Shown piece after piece: positions 12,639 to 27,695 of a stretch of DNA of 64,000 bases. The position numbers were made by a program, and so were the translations under genes. Source of the DNA: Tomocerus qinae. Lineage: Eukaryota > Arthropoda > Collembola > Entomobryomorpha > Tomoceridae. Numbering within the stretch: the first letter of the stretch is position 1; the number at the start of each line of letters is the position of its first letter. The notes under the pieces are model-generated. The model was not told the origin of the DNA and ran no database searches. It saw only the letters and a program-made list of their open reading frames with translations. The stretch is taken from positions 33,379,930 to 33,443,929 of the forward strand of contig CM034549.1 in assembly GCA_020055645.1 (NCBI GenBank), given 5' to 3'.

Positions 12639-15600
12639 TTTGGATTGGACAAAGGGTTGAAAGGGGAATTAATAAAGGGGAGGGGCGGTGTGGGTGGTGA
12701 GATTGGGAATTCATTGCAGGAGGATTTTATGAGGATAGTTGAATTGCCAAAAGGATTTGCATTCAGAGTCAGAGTTCTTTTGTTGGGAGAAAAGGTGCAG
12801 TTTAAGAGTTGGAGGAATATAAAACTCAATAAGTGCCCATAAAATTTGGCAGACATGGGGCAATACGGCCATTCAAAAGAACAAAAGCGAACTGAGCTGA
12901 TTGGGAATTCGAAAACCCTCTCTCCACTTACACAACTATTCCTACCTAGCCTCTTTCAACACATACACAACGCCGGGCATGGAAAAAACCACCTTTTCGT
13001 ATCCCTTAAATTTTTCTCAAAATTTCCTAAACATTCCTTAAATTTTATTAAACTATAAATTCTAAGAATTCGTCAAACGTGTTTTACATTCCCTTAAAAG
13101 TTTCGTGAAATGCAGTACTTTAATTGTCTTTGCTATAAGCTTCATAAATTTTCATAAAATTGCCGAAATGTTTGGATAAAGTGTATGAAAGGGCGTAGAA
13201 ATCCTATTATATAGTATTAGTTAAACTATAACAAGCAGGCGACTAAGTCAATGATATTTCATGGAGACCACTTTGCTTCGATTTGACTTAGTCCAGTCGG
13301 CAGTACTTTCATCTACTGCTTATCATTATGTTGTGTTTGTATTTTGTGGCGGGAACCCACCATCAAGTTGATGGGCAGTATACAACCTAACTATTTGCAT
13401 GCAATAATATCACTAGCTAAACGTAAGTATTAGCCCGTTTGGAAAAGGGAAATAAATGCTTTTTCCATTGCTGGAGAGTAGCTCCTCCAGTTCCCTGTAA
13501 TAGATGTTATAGTTATGATATTAGACGTAGAGAGAAGACAGGTACTTTCCATGCAGTTCTTTCCTCACAAACTTTGTAGCTCTTCGCTTGATGCACTTAA
13601 GTGGGCACACAAAGCTCTTATTACAAACATGTGCATGTCAGACATCTCTCCGTCTGCATTGCAATAATAATACCAGACTCTATCTTTCTCTGTGAGAATA
13701 ATACGTATAGTGGAGCTATCTTATTATTTTATTACCCAACCAAGACCGGAAAGACAGGCCTCAAACACGATCTTGGGCTCTAGAAACTTCCAATTCTATG
13801 GAACCTATTTGGTCAGCAGCTATTATAAATTAGGCTGCCATCTTAAAAACTTCCTGAAGTACACCCCAAAAATTTAAAATTCGCTGTAAAGGGCAAAAAA
13901 ATGCAAAATCCCACGAAAACTAAAATGCGGATATTTTAACCAGCTAAATTGGCTATTATTTTCTACAATGGATGATCAAAAGACTAAACATCTCTATACT
14001 ATAACCACAATCTTGGACAAGTTTACTAATCTATGTTTGTATCTACCTATATATACATATATTTTATATGGTGTAGGTTATACCAAAATGCGCAAGCGCC
14101 TAAGCGATTCACATTGTTATTGAACTACATTCTAGGACAATGTTAGAATGGTTCGAAATAAAACCAAATGTTGCTGCTGAAATCTTTTAAAATTCAATAG
14201 GAATACTGGGGACCTAGTAGAAGAACTCAAAATGATAGAACACTGATGTATACAAATACAAAATGGCGAGGAGGTAGAGACGGTGGAGTTGCGTGTGTCG
14301 CTTGTCATGTCTCATCTGAAGTACAAATAATAATATTGATGTATTTGTGTTGTAGTCCTAGTTGTATGTATTCCTCACTAAATTGTGAATGCTAAACAAA
14401 TGTTTTCTTTCTTGAAGATCATTATTTTCGAGAATCGAGGCACAAAGTAAAGCCTCGTCGAGCGTCTTTTTTGCTAGAACTGAGATTGAGAGTGACTCTA
14501 CTTTGTAGTGTAGGCAGGCAGGAGGAGTATTATTATTTGTGTCTGTCTACTGGTCTACTCACTCACTCTAGCTAAATGGATGTCATAATAATATAGAAAC
14601 AAACAAGAGATTTCCTATCTCTCTCTCCTCAACATCCACCATACTCGTCTACTGCAATCATTTATTATCTCTACTTCAAAAATAAAAGGGACAAAATGTC
14701 CTTTTATATAAAATGTTGAGGTTTGCAAAATTCTATGCAGAGCATCCTCGCGAACTCCAATAACTACAGGTACTTAACTTATCTGTGCAATTTATTTACT
14801 ACTTGCCATTACTCTATTTCCCTTGTAATTTTAAAACATGAATGCAATTTGACCCATCTCAGTTCATTTTCTTTGTAGCAAATTTTACATCCCGCACCTC
14901 TCACTTTCAGATTACACGTTGGACCAAAAGACATTCGAAAGTTGTGAAATGTTGAAAATCTGTTTATTTTTGCAAATATTTTACTTCCTGTATTTCATTG
15001 ATAGTATGATGGAAGGGAGAGGGTGGAGATGAGATCCTTCATTCAGGAGATCTATCTATTTTTAGGGCTATCTTATTCCCTTGCTCCGTCTGTCGTGTCA
15101 TAAGTAATAAATAAATAGATACTCTATGTAAAAGACGTCTTACTTTTGTATGTATTACATGATGTGTATTCCCCTCCCTCCCCTACCCCTGTGTGTGTAC
15201 CTGCAATGCACGTAGAAATCTCTATGGTTAGGTAAGCATGCTGAAGGTTTTTTACAGTTGTAGTTGCAGATAGTGATCATCTGTGATAGTAAAAAGGATC
15301 AAAGTGAAACGTCTGTAAGGATGAGTTGGGTCGAAAGAGAAATAGATTTCAATGGCATCCCATCCATCCATCTCTCAGGAAGATGAGGGAGGGAGACTGA
15401 CAATCCCCCCACCCACCTCACTCTCTCCTTCCATTATTACTATAAATATCTATCTTCAGAAATAAATATTAATATCATCCCCATCAATTATTAGCACACT
15501 TTTTGCATGTGTGTATTATCAAAGGAGACAAAGACACTATTTGCATGGATGTATGGAGTTCTTCAAAGCACTGATGCAAGATGGGGAATGAGCCAATGTC

Positions 15601-17486
15601 AAGAATGCCATAACATTTTTGATGCTAATTGATTTCTCAAACGTGTCCATCTTGCCCATCATCATCAAGCGTCATTTATATTAATACATTATTTCCTTAT
15701 TTACATAACCTTTCTGTCAATTACGGAAAGGCTAAAGTAACTGCAGGTGTAAATGATTGGCTTGAGACAAAAATAGAGTCGGCTTTGTTGGAGCGGAAGA
15801 GATGTCATCATCCCCTCTCTCCAAGGTTTGCAATTTCCTTTTCTTCTAATAGCATGACATAAAAAATAAATTATAGCCGTCTCCACTAATATTATGTATC
15901 TGAAACGAGACGACTTTGTGATTATTTATTTCGCAGTTTTTGATGTCTCCTGGGAATTCTTTCCTACATTTAATATTTATGACCTCAACTCCTTTCCAAT
16001 CCCTCCAGCTGCCCCTACAACGACCTTCCCATCAGCCCTATGCCTCATTTCTTCCTAAATCGTGAATTTTCTGTCCTTCTCACTAACTCATCCACTCCCT
16101 TATAAAAATTATACTTCTCTTTCAAATTGTCTCATTCTAAACCCAAAAAGACACAAAAACAGGTTTGGCGAAAACATTCAGTGTTTTTGATAAATACATT
16201 TCATGGATTTTTGCAGTAAAAACACCCCCATCGTTTAGTAAACCAAGGTATCTAGGGATGGCAAAACATCGCAAAAGCCTAGCGTACTGCAAAAATACAA
16301 AAATTAAGGCTAACTGTGCGGCATTCAAAAACTTTTAAAAAATTCTAAAATAATTACGACTTGGCACAGGCTATAGATTTTGCAAAAAATTGCTAAAGAC
16401 GTCATTTTTGCAGTAAAATAACCATTACGTAGCTCGTTGCTAAACAAAGGGTAGCAATATATTGCTACATTTCTTTTTTTGCGCCGAATGTACGACCATT
16501 AAGATTGGGTGTACGACTTTCCAAAGGAGTTGCAAAAATATAGGCTCTTTTAGTCGAGGCCACATATTCTCTCGAATTTTTGAAAGGTTTACATGATATT
16601 CTACAAAAGTTTGTACACGATGCTGTGAGACAGGCAATTAAAGTGCAGTTGATAACAAGAGAATGAAGAGGAAAGAGTTTTTTGCCAATCAAATAATTAA
16701 AAAGTGCGCGGGAGCAGACTGTCTGACTCATTGGTCGGGTAACGAGCAGTTATTATTATGTTATGTATCATTATCCGTGTTACTTGCAAGACATCTCCTG
16801 TTCACTTCCATGTAGCTGCACATCCTCCCTTATTCCTTCTTTCTTGACTCCATCAACTCTTTTTTCGCAGTTCCTTTTCACTCTCCTTCCCATCAAATCC
16901 ACAACATGCAATTGCACTACTTTATGGCTTACATAAACATCCTCATGCTGTAACTCAACAAATTGCTATCATTATTTATGATGAGTATAAGATGCCCCTT
17001 GTACACGGTATAGGTACTTATACTTTATGTGGATGGACACACAGATACAGTCACTTGCCAAAGAAAATACCACCGTAATTGCAAAGCATATTTCCTTGAA
17101 AGGCCAAATGCCTATAACTACAAACCGTTAAACTTCAGGGCAGCTTAGTTCTCTGTTCCGAGAATGCTCTGACAATGTTGGCAAATGTTTCCAGAATGAA
17201 TGCTAAAATGTTCTCTGTCTAGTTCTACAACCATTTCAGACATCATTTTTAGACCCTGTTTATATGTACTGCTCTCTCATCCATTCTACAGAGTACTGCA
17301 CTACAGTCAAAAACATTAATTATTCTAATGTGTCAACTCTCAGGTGTGTGGCCAGGGAAGGAAGGGGTTATAAAAGGAAATGCTTCATTCCTGCTGGCAA
17401 AGAAGTTATCCAAAAATAGTAGCTTAGAATCACAGTTCAGATTCATATGACATTTATGTTTAAATGACAAAATAAATATTCTAGAA

Positions 17487-17563
17487 TAGACGAGTCTTTT
17501 AAGGTCCTCCACCACATGCGCTAAATGAACCCCATTGGAGGACCTTAATTAAGAACTCGTCTA
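17487..17563. repeat. Hairpin with stem TAGACGAGTCTT..AAGGTCCTCC
   Basis: The left arm reads TAGACGAGTCTTTTAAGGTC then CTCCA. The right arm reads TGGAGGACCTTAATTAAGAA then CTCGTCTA. They pair along most of their length with a small bulge around a loop of about 20 bases. It may be a tiny MITE; no target duplication is evident. Confidence 0.6.
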
Positions 17564-18279
17564 CTATTTGAGTCTACCGTCTACTTTATTATTGTAAAAG
17601 GTATATACAAGTCCATTACGTAATAGTAGTTAGTAAATATTCCTATATAAGCAATACTAACTAACATTGAAGGACATAAGTAATCAGGGTCTATCTTCTA
17701 TAATAATAATTCTGATAGTACAAAGTTTAATTGGATGAAAAGAAAAGTTTGTTGTGGATTCTTTTCGCTCTCTGCTCTGTTTACTTGTTCATGACTCTCG
17801 TTTCCTCTCTTCCTCCTGAACAGCTAGGCATGAATCTCACTTTTACTTTTATACCTCCTACTACACTTGATGATACACAATTACACATGCTAGACAAGTA
17901 ATGCTCTAACTATAGAACTAGATAGAGTACTTAGTCATTAGATTTGTATACCTATACTACACTGTATAAATAAAGTATCAGAACCAGCGGATGGGAATAA
18001 AACGTGCATGATGGAAGTTACATGTCTGTTTACCTATAGGAATGATTCTAGCACTGCACGATGTCTGTCTATACCTATCTAATTCTTAACTATAATATAA
18101 CACGAAGTAGCGCATGCGCATAAATAATTCCGTAGCTATCCGTGTCGGTTTGTATGTATCAGAGGATCATCGTGTCAATTGTCCAATAACGAACCATCGA
18201 CCAAATGATGTATTCGACGCTCAAAAGTAGCAAATATGTATTGTTCTTCTTAAACTCACTATTATAGCCTTGTTTATTA

Positions 18280-18306
18280 CAGGGCTTGGGCCCTGCGTCT
18301 GGCTAG
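18280..18306 (+). mobile_element. Helitron-like 3' terminus
   Basis: A perfect GC-rich hairpin (CAGGGC, loop TTGG, GCCCTG) is followed 11 bases later by CTAG and then T, the arrangement of a Helitron 3' end (hairpin about 10 bases before CTRR, inserted before T). The matching 5' TC end was not located, so the element's length is unknown. Confidence 0.5.
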
Positions 18307-18404
18307 TAATGTGTAATAATTGTATGCATGTGTATTGTATTTCAACAAGATACTCAAGATAAACTATCGTTGTTATCGCCGTGGGAAATTAGTCGCTTTG
18401 ACAG

Positions 18405-18485
18405 GCTGACTCCACCAGAGGGCACACCTTCCATCTCCAACCAAAAACACAAGTGACAATGGAGATGGAAGGATTCGATCTTGAG
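18405..18485 (+). CDS. Candidate 81-nt symmetric exon
   Basis: After a TTTGACAG acceptor the segment is open for exactly 27 codons (ADSTRGHTFHLQPKTQ, then VTMEMEGFDLE) and ends GAG followed by GTGAGT, a near-perfect donor. An in-frame stop lies just outside the acceptor. No family is recognised and no partner exon was located, so this is a splice-site-based suggestion only. Confidence 0.22.
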
Positions 18486-21400
18486 GTGAGTCCTCGATCG
18501 CGTCCAGATTGATTGACCTTGCTGCTGATTGCTAGTAGGATGACTAAAAAATGTCACTATATCTAGGACACCAATTGAAGGGTACCTGCTGAAGGGTCGT
18601 ACCAAGGCCTGTATAGATAGCGGACCACCTCTCATAAGCTATCCAACATCCAACTCCAAAATTCTCATCTTTATCTCTTCTACTGGCTGATTTGATATTT
18701 GATACAATACAAATTGTTGTAGTATCTTTCTCCAGAATAAAGTGTGTAAAATGTAAATACTAGGATGGGCTAGTCTATTAAGGCGCCCCTTTGTAACCTT
18801 GGGGGCTTTTTAGCATCTAATCTACTAGTTCTTATGAAGTATCGTGTAAGTAAGGAGTGTGTGTAGAAAGGAGGATGTGAATCGTCAAACTCATCCTTCC
18901 ACTTTTTGCACTTTCCATTTCATTCTTTTTTTTAATCATCTGCTAACATTGTGGACTCTAAGGACACTCATCGACAGATAACCCTGAACTTGCATTCTGA
19001 TGCACTCTTTGTACATCACTCACTACGTGCTCTATCAGCATAGCTCTAGATACATCAGAACCATCCTATCACAAAATCCGCACAAAAATCTTGTCTTTGC
19101 TTCTGATCTGCGGTTAAATTATACTCTTTTGCAATAAATAATATCTAGTCGCAATTTTCCTTGTCATATTAAAGGCAATCAGATGTCGAAGAAGGAGATG
19201 GATGTTAGGTAGGAACGAGAATCTCTAAACCGAAGAAACGCAATTAGGGCTACTATTAAGTAAAAGTAAAAAAGTAGTAGATAATAGACCAAGTCGATTC
19301 TATCTGTAGCGGCCAAATTGGACATTTCGTGGCAACAAGCACACTGCCTACACAATTTATTATTTATATGCCTTTAATACTCTAATTAATTCTACACGGA
19401 AACAATTATGATTTTCAACCATTTGCTTTTGAACGAGTTTATTAACAGGTGCAAAATATTTTAATAGCTATTAGAGTTGGAATTCCCGCTTTTGTGCCTG
19501 TTTGCAATAATATTTTGAATAATAAAAGGATATATTTTGGAGAATTAGCATAAGACTAGGGAAGATATAGATATTTTTGGATGTCCGTAATACGGGCGGG
19601 TGTGTCGGATGTGGCTGCAACAGATAGCTGTATGTATTCTATGAGAGTGAGTAAGGTGAGTTTCCTTGAGGCTTGAGAGAGAATGTCAAAATGTTTTTTC
19701 TGTGTTGGAGCAGATGAATGACCTTCGGATGTGGCTGTAACTCTCTAACCGTAAAACCTAACTCAACATCACTAAAAAGTCATTCCTTCCCGTTTTCATC
19801 CCCATAAAACTCAACTCCCCGTCCTACTATATAATATCTCTTCTATCCATTCTATTAAACCTCTATGTAGTATTATATGGTATCATCGAATGTCATCTGA
19901 TGATCATCGCAATTCTTGTGTAACGAATCTTACCTCACTCTAATCTTAAGATGTTGGAGGACCGTAGCTGCACTAACTCTCAAGATACGAGAACAAGTTC
20001 CTTTTTTGTGCGAGGAGACTAGGAATGTTCACAACAAGTCAGGGTCCTCTCCGTCTCACCAAACATCACACAAGTACACAAAAAACGCCCCTTGCACAAA
20101 AATCGATTAAGTGGGATCTACAGGGAATCAAAAATATTGTTTTATATATCAAGGAATCGTCCCGAGTCCGAGGTGTGCATTTCTGTTTGTAATTCATACC
20201 AATAGTAATCCAACACATAAATAGTCAACACAAAGTTAAATCAATACTCTGCACTAACTAAACTCCTTCTCCCTATAAGCAAAGCCACACACACTTCATT
20301 TCAATATGAGACAGGTATATGGCACTCGGCTGTATTCTGTCAGTCCTCGTCCAACTTTCATATTTCCGTGGCTGCATGTCCACGATAAAGGATTTGGAAC
20401 AATGCGAAAATGATCCATTTCATACCACTTATAATTGTCCATAATTACCTATTCACAGCAATTCAGTTCATTAAAGTTCTGGTGGATTCTCCCAGTCATT
20501 CTAGGATACATGTGGTAGACATATACCTATCCTACCGTTGTTTTAGTACCCAAAACTTGTAAATTGTGGTCCTCCATTAGGAACGCGGACGTTCCTTATA
20601 AACTAGTAGTTATTATTAAAGTATGTTATTTCAAATATAATTTTTTTAATGCGATCCGAAATATTGAGATAGGTATGGGAAAAGAATTTTCTGTTTTATA
20701 AATACAGTAAACAGACTTAGAATAGGAATGAATAGGTAATGAGAGTATAATATAGAGTGAGAGTGTTTAGTTGAGTGATTTGGTCAAGCAGGGAGGGAGG
20801 GAGGGCAGATATGCTGGAGATGGCCGGAGGCGTGTTGGATGGATGGCTACAACAACGAGAGAAACAGTTGCAGATGCAGGAAGGAAGATGCGAGATCTCT
20901 CGCTCTCTAGTACATGAATAGAGAGTATAATATAGTGAGTGCATAGGTGAGACATCCATCTACTAAACTAACTATACATACTACATACTCATCCTTATCA
21001 TTCACACGGAATTGCAGTTGGTTGACGACGTCCTGCATTATTTAGTAATTGATTCGAAGAGGGGAATATTGAGATGAGACTACCAGAAGATCATGCAGAC
21101 TCGTTTGGATAGATAGATGGATGGAAAGGATCGACAGGAGGGAACTTGAGATTCACTCCATCCACACGCCATTGAAATATAAACGAATAATACAATCCAA
21201 CATCTTTGCAATTTTTAGCTATGATTCGTTTGTTTTAAAAACGGCTCAGAGAATATTTTCATATCATTCAGATGTCTTCAATTGTCGAGAATAAGTTAAA
21301 AGAGTCCAAAGCATAAGGATTTGATTATTATTGTCACCGTTGCCGTAATATTTATTTTTGAAAAGGTGGCTTGGACAAAGTCTGTTCCTGTTAAGATAAT

Positions 21401-24400
21401 TTTAGATGCCTTAGTAGTTAGATTGAGTGGAGCCTTGGAGAAGATGATGGCGGAATGTAGGGAGCATTTTAGGAATGTGTGATTTTTGTTTGTGTGGAGG
21501 ATGTTGTTGGTCATTGGATGAAGTCAAGAGGTGGCAACGGTGGACCAAAAGGGCATCACTCCATACAAAAAATAACATTTTTTACCTTTCCTCGCTTCTT
21601 CCATCACACACTCTCTTCTCCACTCATCTCTACTCTTCCACTACTTCACTACTTACTATGCTGTACATAATCAACTTGTCGCTCTAAAAAAGTAGCGGAA
21701 GGAATATAATGACTATTACATAACGTCGAAATCAATTACTGCACGACTATTATTTATATTAACGAAGTATTAACGAAAAAGGAGTTATTTATTTTGTATC
21801 GTTTACTTTCATGGACATCCAATGCGGTTGCTTATGTTGATGATAGAAATCCTCACTATCTATTCCAAAGAACCAATGATGGCCAGGCACGTCCATATAC
21901 TGATGTTTTTTACGATCTCAATAGCCCATCGAAAATGTAGATGAATTATTTCAATTGGCTTCCTTGTAGAAACGGACAGACAGACAGATGGACAAAATGA
22001 CTGCATAAAGGAGATGTGCTACTTAATAATAGATTTTATGGGCTCTCTTCTGCTCGATACGAAGTTGCTCAAGTGAACCTGTTTGGAATCCCCGTTTGCT
22101 TAGAATATCTGCACATACAGAGAGACATCAAATATCGTATAACTACCTGACTCACTCACCCAACCAAATACGTACTTCTCCTGCATTACCTGCTACTTGC
22201 ACTAGGTACTCTAATGATGTCTTCCCCTTTCTTCCCTACACACGCTAACTATTGTAACACAACAGCAATGAGAATCGTCTTAAGGCTGCCTGCCTAATCC
22301 GCTCCCCGTGGGGACAAGCAATTCTAACGTATAAATAGAGAATCTCAGAATAGTCATCATAGAATGCTTACAAACATCTAGTCAACAGATAGATTACAGT
22401 GCAGTGCTGTTAAATCCTAGACGCTTAGTTGGATATCTTGCATAGGCAAGAACTACTGGACTCATTCATTCAGTTTTGAATCGTTTCTTAAGGTTATTGA
22501 AAGTGTCCATCATTTAAAGGTGTAGACTATAGTATTCTATGTAAACTGATAACATTTAAAAACATTTCTTTAGAGTTTTGAACTTTATTAGCGAGAGAGG
22601 GAAGGATAACAAACATTATATGGGACGATGCAGACAGCCTTAATATTTGCAGAATTCTGCAGTAGTTGGTTTTGGTGCGTGTAAAATGTGCATTCTTGTA
22701 TTATATCACTTCTTAGTGATTGTGGAGAGGTCCACAGGCATAGGGACCATCCTCCCTCTTCATCTACTCACAGCCATGCACACAATGCATCCATCAATCT
22801 AGCTATATTATCCCCACTCACTGCATTTGCATCTTTTGTGTACAAACAAAATTCCCAATAGGCAGTCTGTGCATACATACCAACACAAGTCCAATAAGAC
22901 GAAAGGTTCATTTTCCACACTCTGCCCCTACATACTCATATGGAAATCAGCCACTGTGTAGATATGTGTCATGAAGGACAATTCCTATGAACCCTTCCTA
23001 TTAAGAATACAAATGCTGACGAGCAATTAAGATTGGTCTTGTCATTCAGTGTACACACTCCACTCCATGTATACGTCACTCGCATCTCCCAAAAATCCTA
23101 TCGACACCCGGCGTCGTTCTTTGTAATTCGCACTGTGTCATTGCAAACCAGATAGACTTACTCTATAACTCTGCATGTCTGACTCAGTCGCTCATTCTCT
23201 CTCAAATAATTTAGACTTTAACCCATCAGAAATCATTTCAGAAATGTTTACATAATATAAAGTTTCACAAAGACATAATAATACTTAATAGTACTTTTAA
23301 TATTATAAAACCACACATTATAATAGCATATATGTTAGACCGTAATAAAGTGGAATGAAATTGGGTCTAACTGTATTTATGATGGAATACTTGAGCGAGT
23401 GCATTTCTAGTAGAATTATAGAATTGAAGAGAGAAGAGAGAGAGAGAGAGAGTGAGGATAGGAAGAGAATAATCTCAACCAAATGGCAATATAAAACAAG
23501 ATCATTAAGGTACGGCATTTTATCATCTCTTCCTTCTACTGCGAGAGGTTGAGGTGAATTGAGAGAGAGAGATTCTCCTCCTGCCAAAATCACACTATCT
23601 CATTATTATCATCATCATGCAATTCACTACGATAACAACCAAAGAACAGAAACCAACTTGACCCCTCAGTTTGTCTTGTAATATCAAAAAGTCAGAATTT
23701 TGAATACCTTTCCATCTATGTACATAATGCTTTTTAAAATATGCAACGTGGACACATAAAAATGGATGAAATGGGCAAAAGTAATTCAGAATTGTCCTGT
23801 GTGCTTCCTCCTTGTAGGTAGAGAGTATATACAGAATGGAGTAGAGGATGTTATTTTATTACAAGTCCAAGTGGAGAGAGATGATGGAGATTGGCACTGA
23901 CTGACACTCGGTTCAACGTGAGAGGAGGGTGGGAGGGTGGGGAGTGATTAATCGATCTTAATGTTCATCTGCATTCTTCTCTCACTTCCTTTCTTCCATT
24001 CACTTTATTACATAATAATCTCGTCCATAAACGCAGACTTAGAATGGGTGCCGTTACTCTCCTCATCAACCCTTCTTCATCCTTCTCCTACAACCCCTAC
24101 CTATATAACATCCTGCTACTCCTTTCACAACTCTATCTTTTGAAAACCCAAAAACTTTTCGCGCTTCATTAGACCCATTGTTCTAATCCCAACCTGGAGA
24201 GACAACCTAAGTTATGTTTAAGTCCACTTTGATTAAATTCATGTCTTACGCTTTTGAAGTAGGTCGTCGAGGGTCTACCAAAACTAATAATTGGTTTACC
24301 AATATAGATTTAGAAAAATGATGTACCGACGACTATTGTAAACCTTTTTAGTTGAAATTTCTTTGTAAAACCGAATAAAGTTGCGGAGGAGAGAGATGAT

Positions 24401-27400
24401 TTTAGGGAATGACCATAATATAAGCAAGGAATGTTAACAAGACAGGAATGGGTGGTGGTTGGAGAGGCAGCAACTGCCGTTTTGGTGTAATTTTGTTGAG
24501 TCGGGTGGAGAGGAGAGTGATATATGGAATTGTGTTTGGAAGTGTTGTTGTTGTGTGATGATGGTGGGACTACTCGGGAGTAGTGGAATGAAGATGCAGA
24601 CTGTGGATGTTGAAAACTGGAGGAAAGAAGGAGAGAGGCAACGGGCGGGTGGCTGCCAGGCAGTCTCATCTCATGCATCTCTCGCCCATTCATCTAACAC
24701 GTCCACCGGGCACCACCAAGAAAAGTTTTAGGGAGTTTGCGACGTCCGTTGACATTCTTCCTCCCAACTCATAAATAAACCAACTCCAGTTGACAGTCAA
24801 CCACTCTTCCCCCCACTTCCCACTGCCAAATATCCCTCCCTTCCTATTTCCCATTTCACCCATTGACATGGTCAACAGCCAGAATAGGGAAAATCTCTTT
24901 GGTGTATAATGTTGCTAGAGTGGTGCCAGGGAGGAGAGGAGGGGTATCATCTAGACAGGACGACGGATAGCTAATTAATAGTACAGTCGGAGCGGGAGGA
25001 GTGGGGAGGGAGAAGAGAACTCTGCTGAGAGTACGGATACACTCCAAAGGAATGTTGTCGTGTGAAATGGTTAGATTCTACTTGACATACAGTTACTGCT
25101 CTAAGTGATGTAACTGTATCTATACTGGCGGTATTCACTGTTGACTATACTATCCGATATGGTGTCAAATACACACTCATTTTCAAAATAGGCACAACCA
25201 ATTCAATCATAACTTGATGAGAGACATTTTAGGGTATGTACAATAATACAGATTGCGACTTGCCTTAAAGTCGTATACATTGGCACAGATAAGAAGGGAG
25301 TGACTACCTTCGATATCCGACATGTAGAAGACTTATCTGAATAACAAAGAGATGTGTGAAGAGGCATCTCCACATGATTGAATGAAGTAGTCGCTAAAGA
25401 GCAATAACGGCTTCCATCCCATCACCACAAAATGTTTCTGCATCTTCCTTCCTCCTATCCTCCTGCTCTCACCACAAGACCTTAAAGACATATCTAAATA
25501 CCTATTAATCACAATAGTAGTGTGCACACCAAATAAGCCAATCTAGATTAAAACATTCCTAATATAAACTCACAATTTTGACTACTCTGGTTAATTTGGG
25601 TTTTCGTTTCAGGCCTTTCTACACCCAGCCTGCACTTTTCAACATAATTTTATACCTATGTATACATGGATATACATCATACCTACAGCATTTCATCTTA
25701 CCAAATATATATGAGTAAAATTGTGCAGTTATAATGTGGGTCTCCCGATGTGTTTAGTAAAAGTATAGATATTTAATACCTTTCAGTACAATTCTTAGTG
25801 GTGTTAGACATATGCACAAGTAGCATAATAAGAAGCTATAGCCAGTAGTTTAGAGAGTGAGAGGACGTATAATAAACGGACGTAAAACAGTAACGGAGAA
25901 GGACTATTCCGATAAATCTTTTCTTAGAAAGTGTACAAGAACCACTCCAGCGTTTCATTTTAGAGACAGATTTTTTTAACATTTTAGCCACCCGGTAGAC
26001 CATTTTATTCGGACAAATAAATAAAACAAATAAAGTAAACAAATAAATTGAATTTAGCCAGCTGCTTTTAATTTTAGCCACTGGCTAAAAATGAAATTGG
26101 CCAGCCACTACTGGCCACGAGGCCAACTTAGCCACGGCCATTTCAGCCAGCATAATGACCTGTGGCTAGTCAAAGATTCGGTACAAGAAATCTGAACGAA
26201 AGATATCATAACGTTATCAGATGGACAGAGTGATTGCATAAAGTATCATAGGTCCTACTCGGCTACTTATTGGGAGATGTGCATGAGACAACAAGCAGAA
26301 GAGGTAGGAACGGGAGTCGGGACGAATGTCTCTCTTGTGTATATGTGGGAATAGAAAAGCATGACAAAGATGAGGAGGAGAGAGATTGACTTCGTGACTC
26401 GGAATAGAGAACCAACTGAATAACATCTTAAATATAAATATTTATTGTTACCCAGCCATTCAAAGGTTTACATGCACTGCAATATACCTAAAAGATATAG
26501 CAAAAGACATTAGCATTGCAATTACCTATATAATTTGAATTTGAGATTGTGGTAACATTTCTGAAATTAGCGGTGTTTTTATAAACCACCTTTGAAAGTT
26601 GTTACAGATGATCTTCTTTAGCCCAACTGGGATAAACATTACATCAGACGTCATTACGCCAACTTTGTTTGATGTAACATTTCCACGTACATATTCAGAG
26701 AGATGCAAAATATTCACTGATGCAATTTTATACGTATCTAATATATAGTAGAATTATTGTGAAACGGTTTTTGCATATATTAAATACATAAGTATACTGT
26801 ACATACTCAGCCAGTAAGTATTCAATAGGTAATGCGAGGCGCCATAAGAGGAGGGAGATTCCAGGAAGAGAGTATACAGGTATGGCAACATTATTATGTG
26901 GAAAAAGTGGAAATGCATCAACATACAGAGTGAGGCACCAGAAAGTTAACCATGTAAATAGATTTCCCTTATTGACGAGGCCTAAACTTGATATAAAAAA
27001 CAAAAATTATGACCTGTGAAGGTCAACTGAAGGTTAAGTGAAAGTTATTTTAGGGGTGAGATTTTGGACTTTAATGCTAAAATGTTAACTTTGTAGTTCC
27101 CAACCCTGTAGAGAGATATTGGCGAAGTTGACTAGTACACACTGCGTACTTATAATTCGTCTGCCTTTGGAAGAGAGAGATGAGATGGGAATTGTTGTTG
27201 TTGGATGGAAGTATATGCCTATATTATAAGTATATAATAATGAGTATATAGATGTTGGGTGAGTGAGTCATTGGATGGAGCGAGGATCTTCTTTTATTAC
27301 ATCACTGGCAATTACAACACGCGGAATTGTTCTCATGCAGAAATTCATGGAAGATAACCACCCAAAACAACATCTCCTTATCATCATCTCTTTATTCCCC

Positions 27401-27652
27401 GCTGACTCTCTCCACACACGCCCAGCCAACCAGCTAAACTATTCCACTTAATACTCTCAGATAACACACAACGGAGGATTTATCCGCCACTCCCTCTGAC
27501 CTTGCCTGTCCTTACCCAAGACTCCTCATCAGCAACATTTTCTATTTCCTCACCCACCCGCCTGCTTTCACTAACGTGGACACAGCAGACTTTAATACCA
27601 CAACGTGCACCCAAAAGCCCCAAAATTTGAGACCAGAGAAAAGGCCGCATGA

Positions 27653-27695
27653 ACTGTGCGATTCTATAAGCTTGCTTCCTCGGGCGAGCTAAAAT
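27653..27695. repeat. Solitary end of the 41.4/43.1 kb foldback family
   Basis: The segment reads CTGTGCGATTCTATAAGCTT and then CGGGCGAGCTAA. It matches the terminal inverted repeat seen at 41414 and 43089 (TTAGCTCGCCTGA..GGCAGCTTATAGAATCGCACAG) in reverse complement. No partner end is nearby, so it is a remnant. Confidence 0.6.

Larger units (their letters stand above)
9263..18279. other. No gene recognised; hairpins
   Basis: AT-rich non-coding sequence apart from the doubtful ORF at 12297-12638. It holds a perfect 13-bp stem at 11995-12007 with 12011-12023 (ATTTGTAATTACT, loop TTT) and a hairpin at 17487-17563. I see no other transposon ends with clear duplications. Confidence 0.5.

Noticed and set aside
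20741-20936. Direct repeat GAGAGTATAATATAG at 20741 and 20921 as transposon flanks
   Set aside because: No inverted ends lie beside the two copies; simple AT-rich similarity is enough to explain it.
24310-24731. Open frames of 90 and 127 codons on opposite strands
   Set aside because: Low-complexity S/H/T-rich and G/W/C-rich complements of each other, no domain, no splice context.
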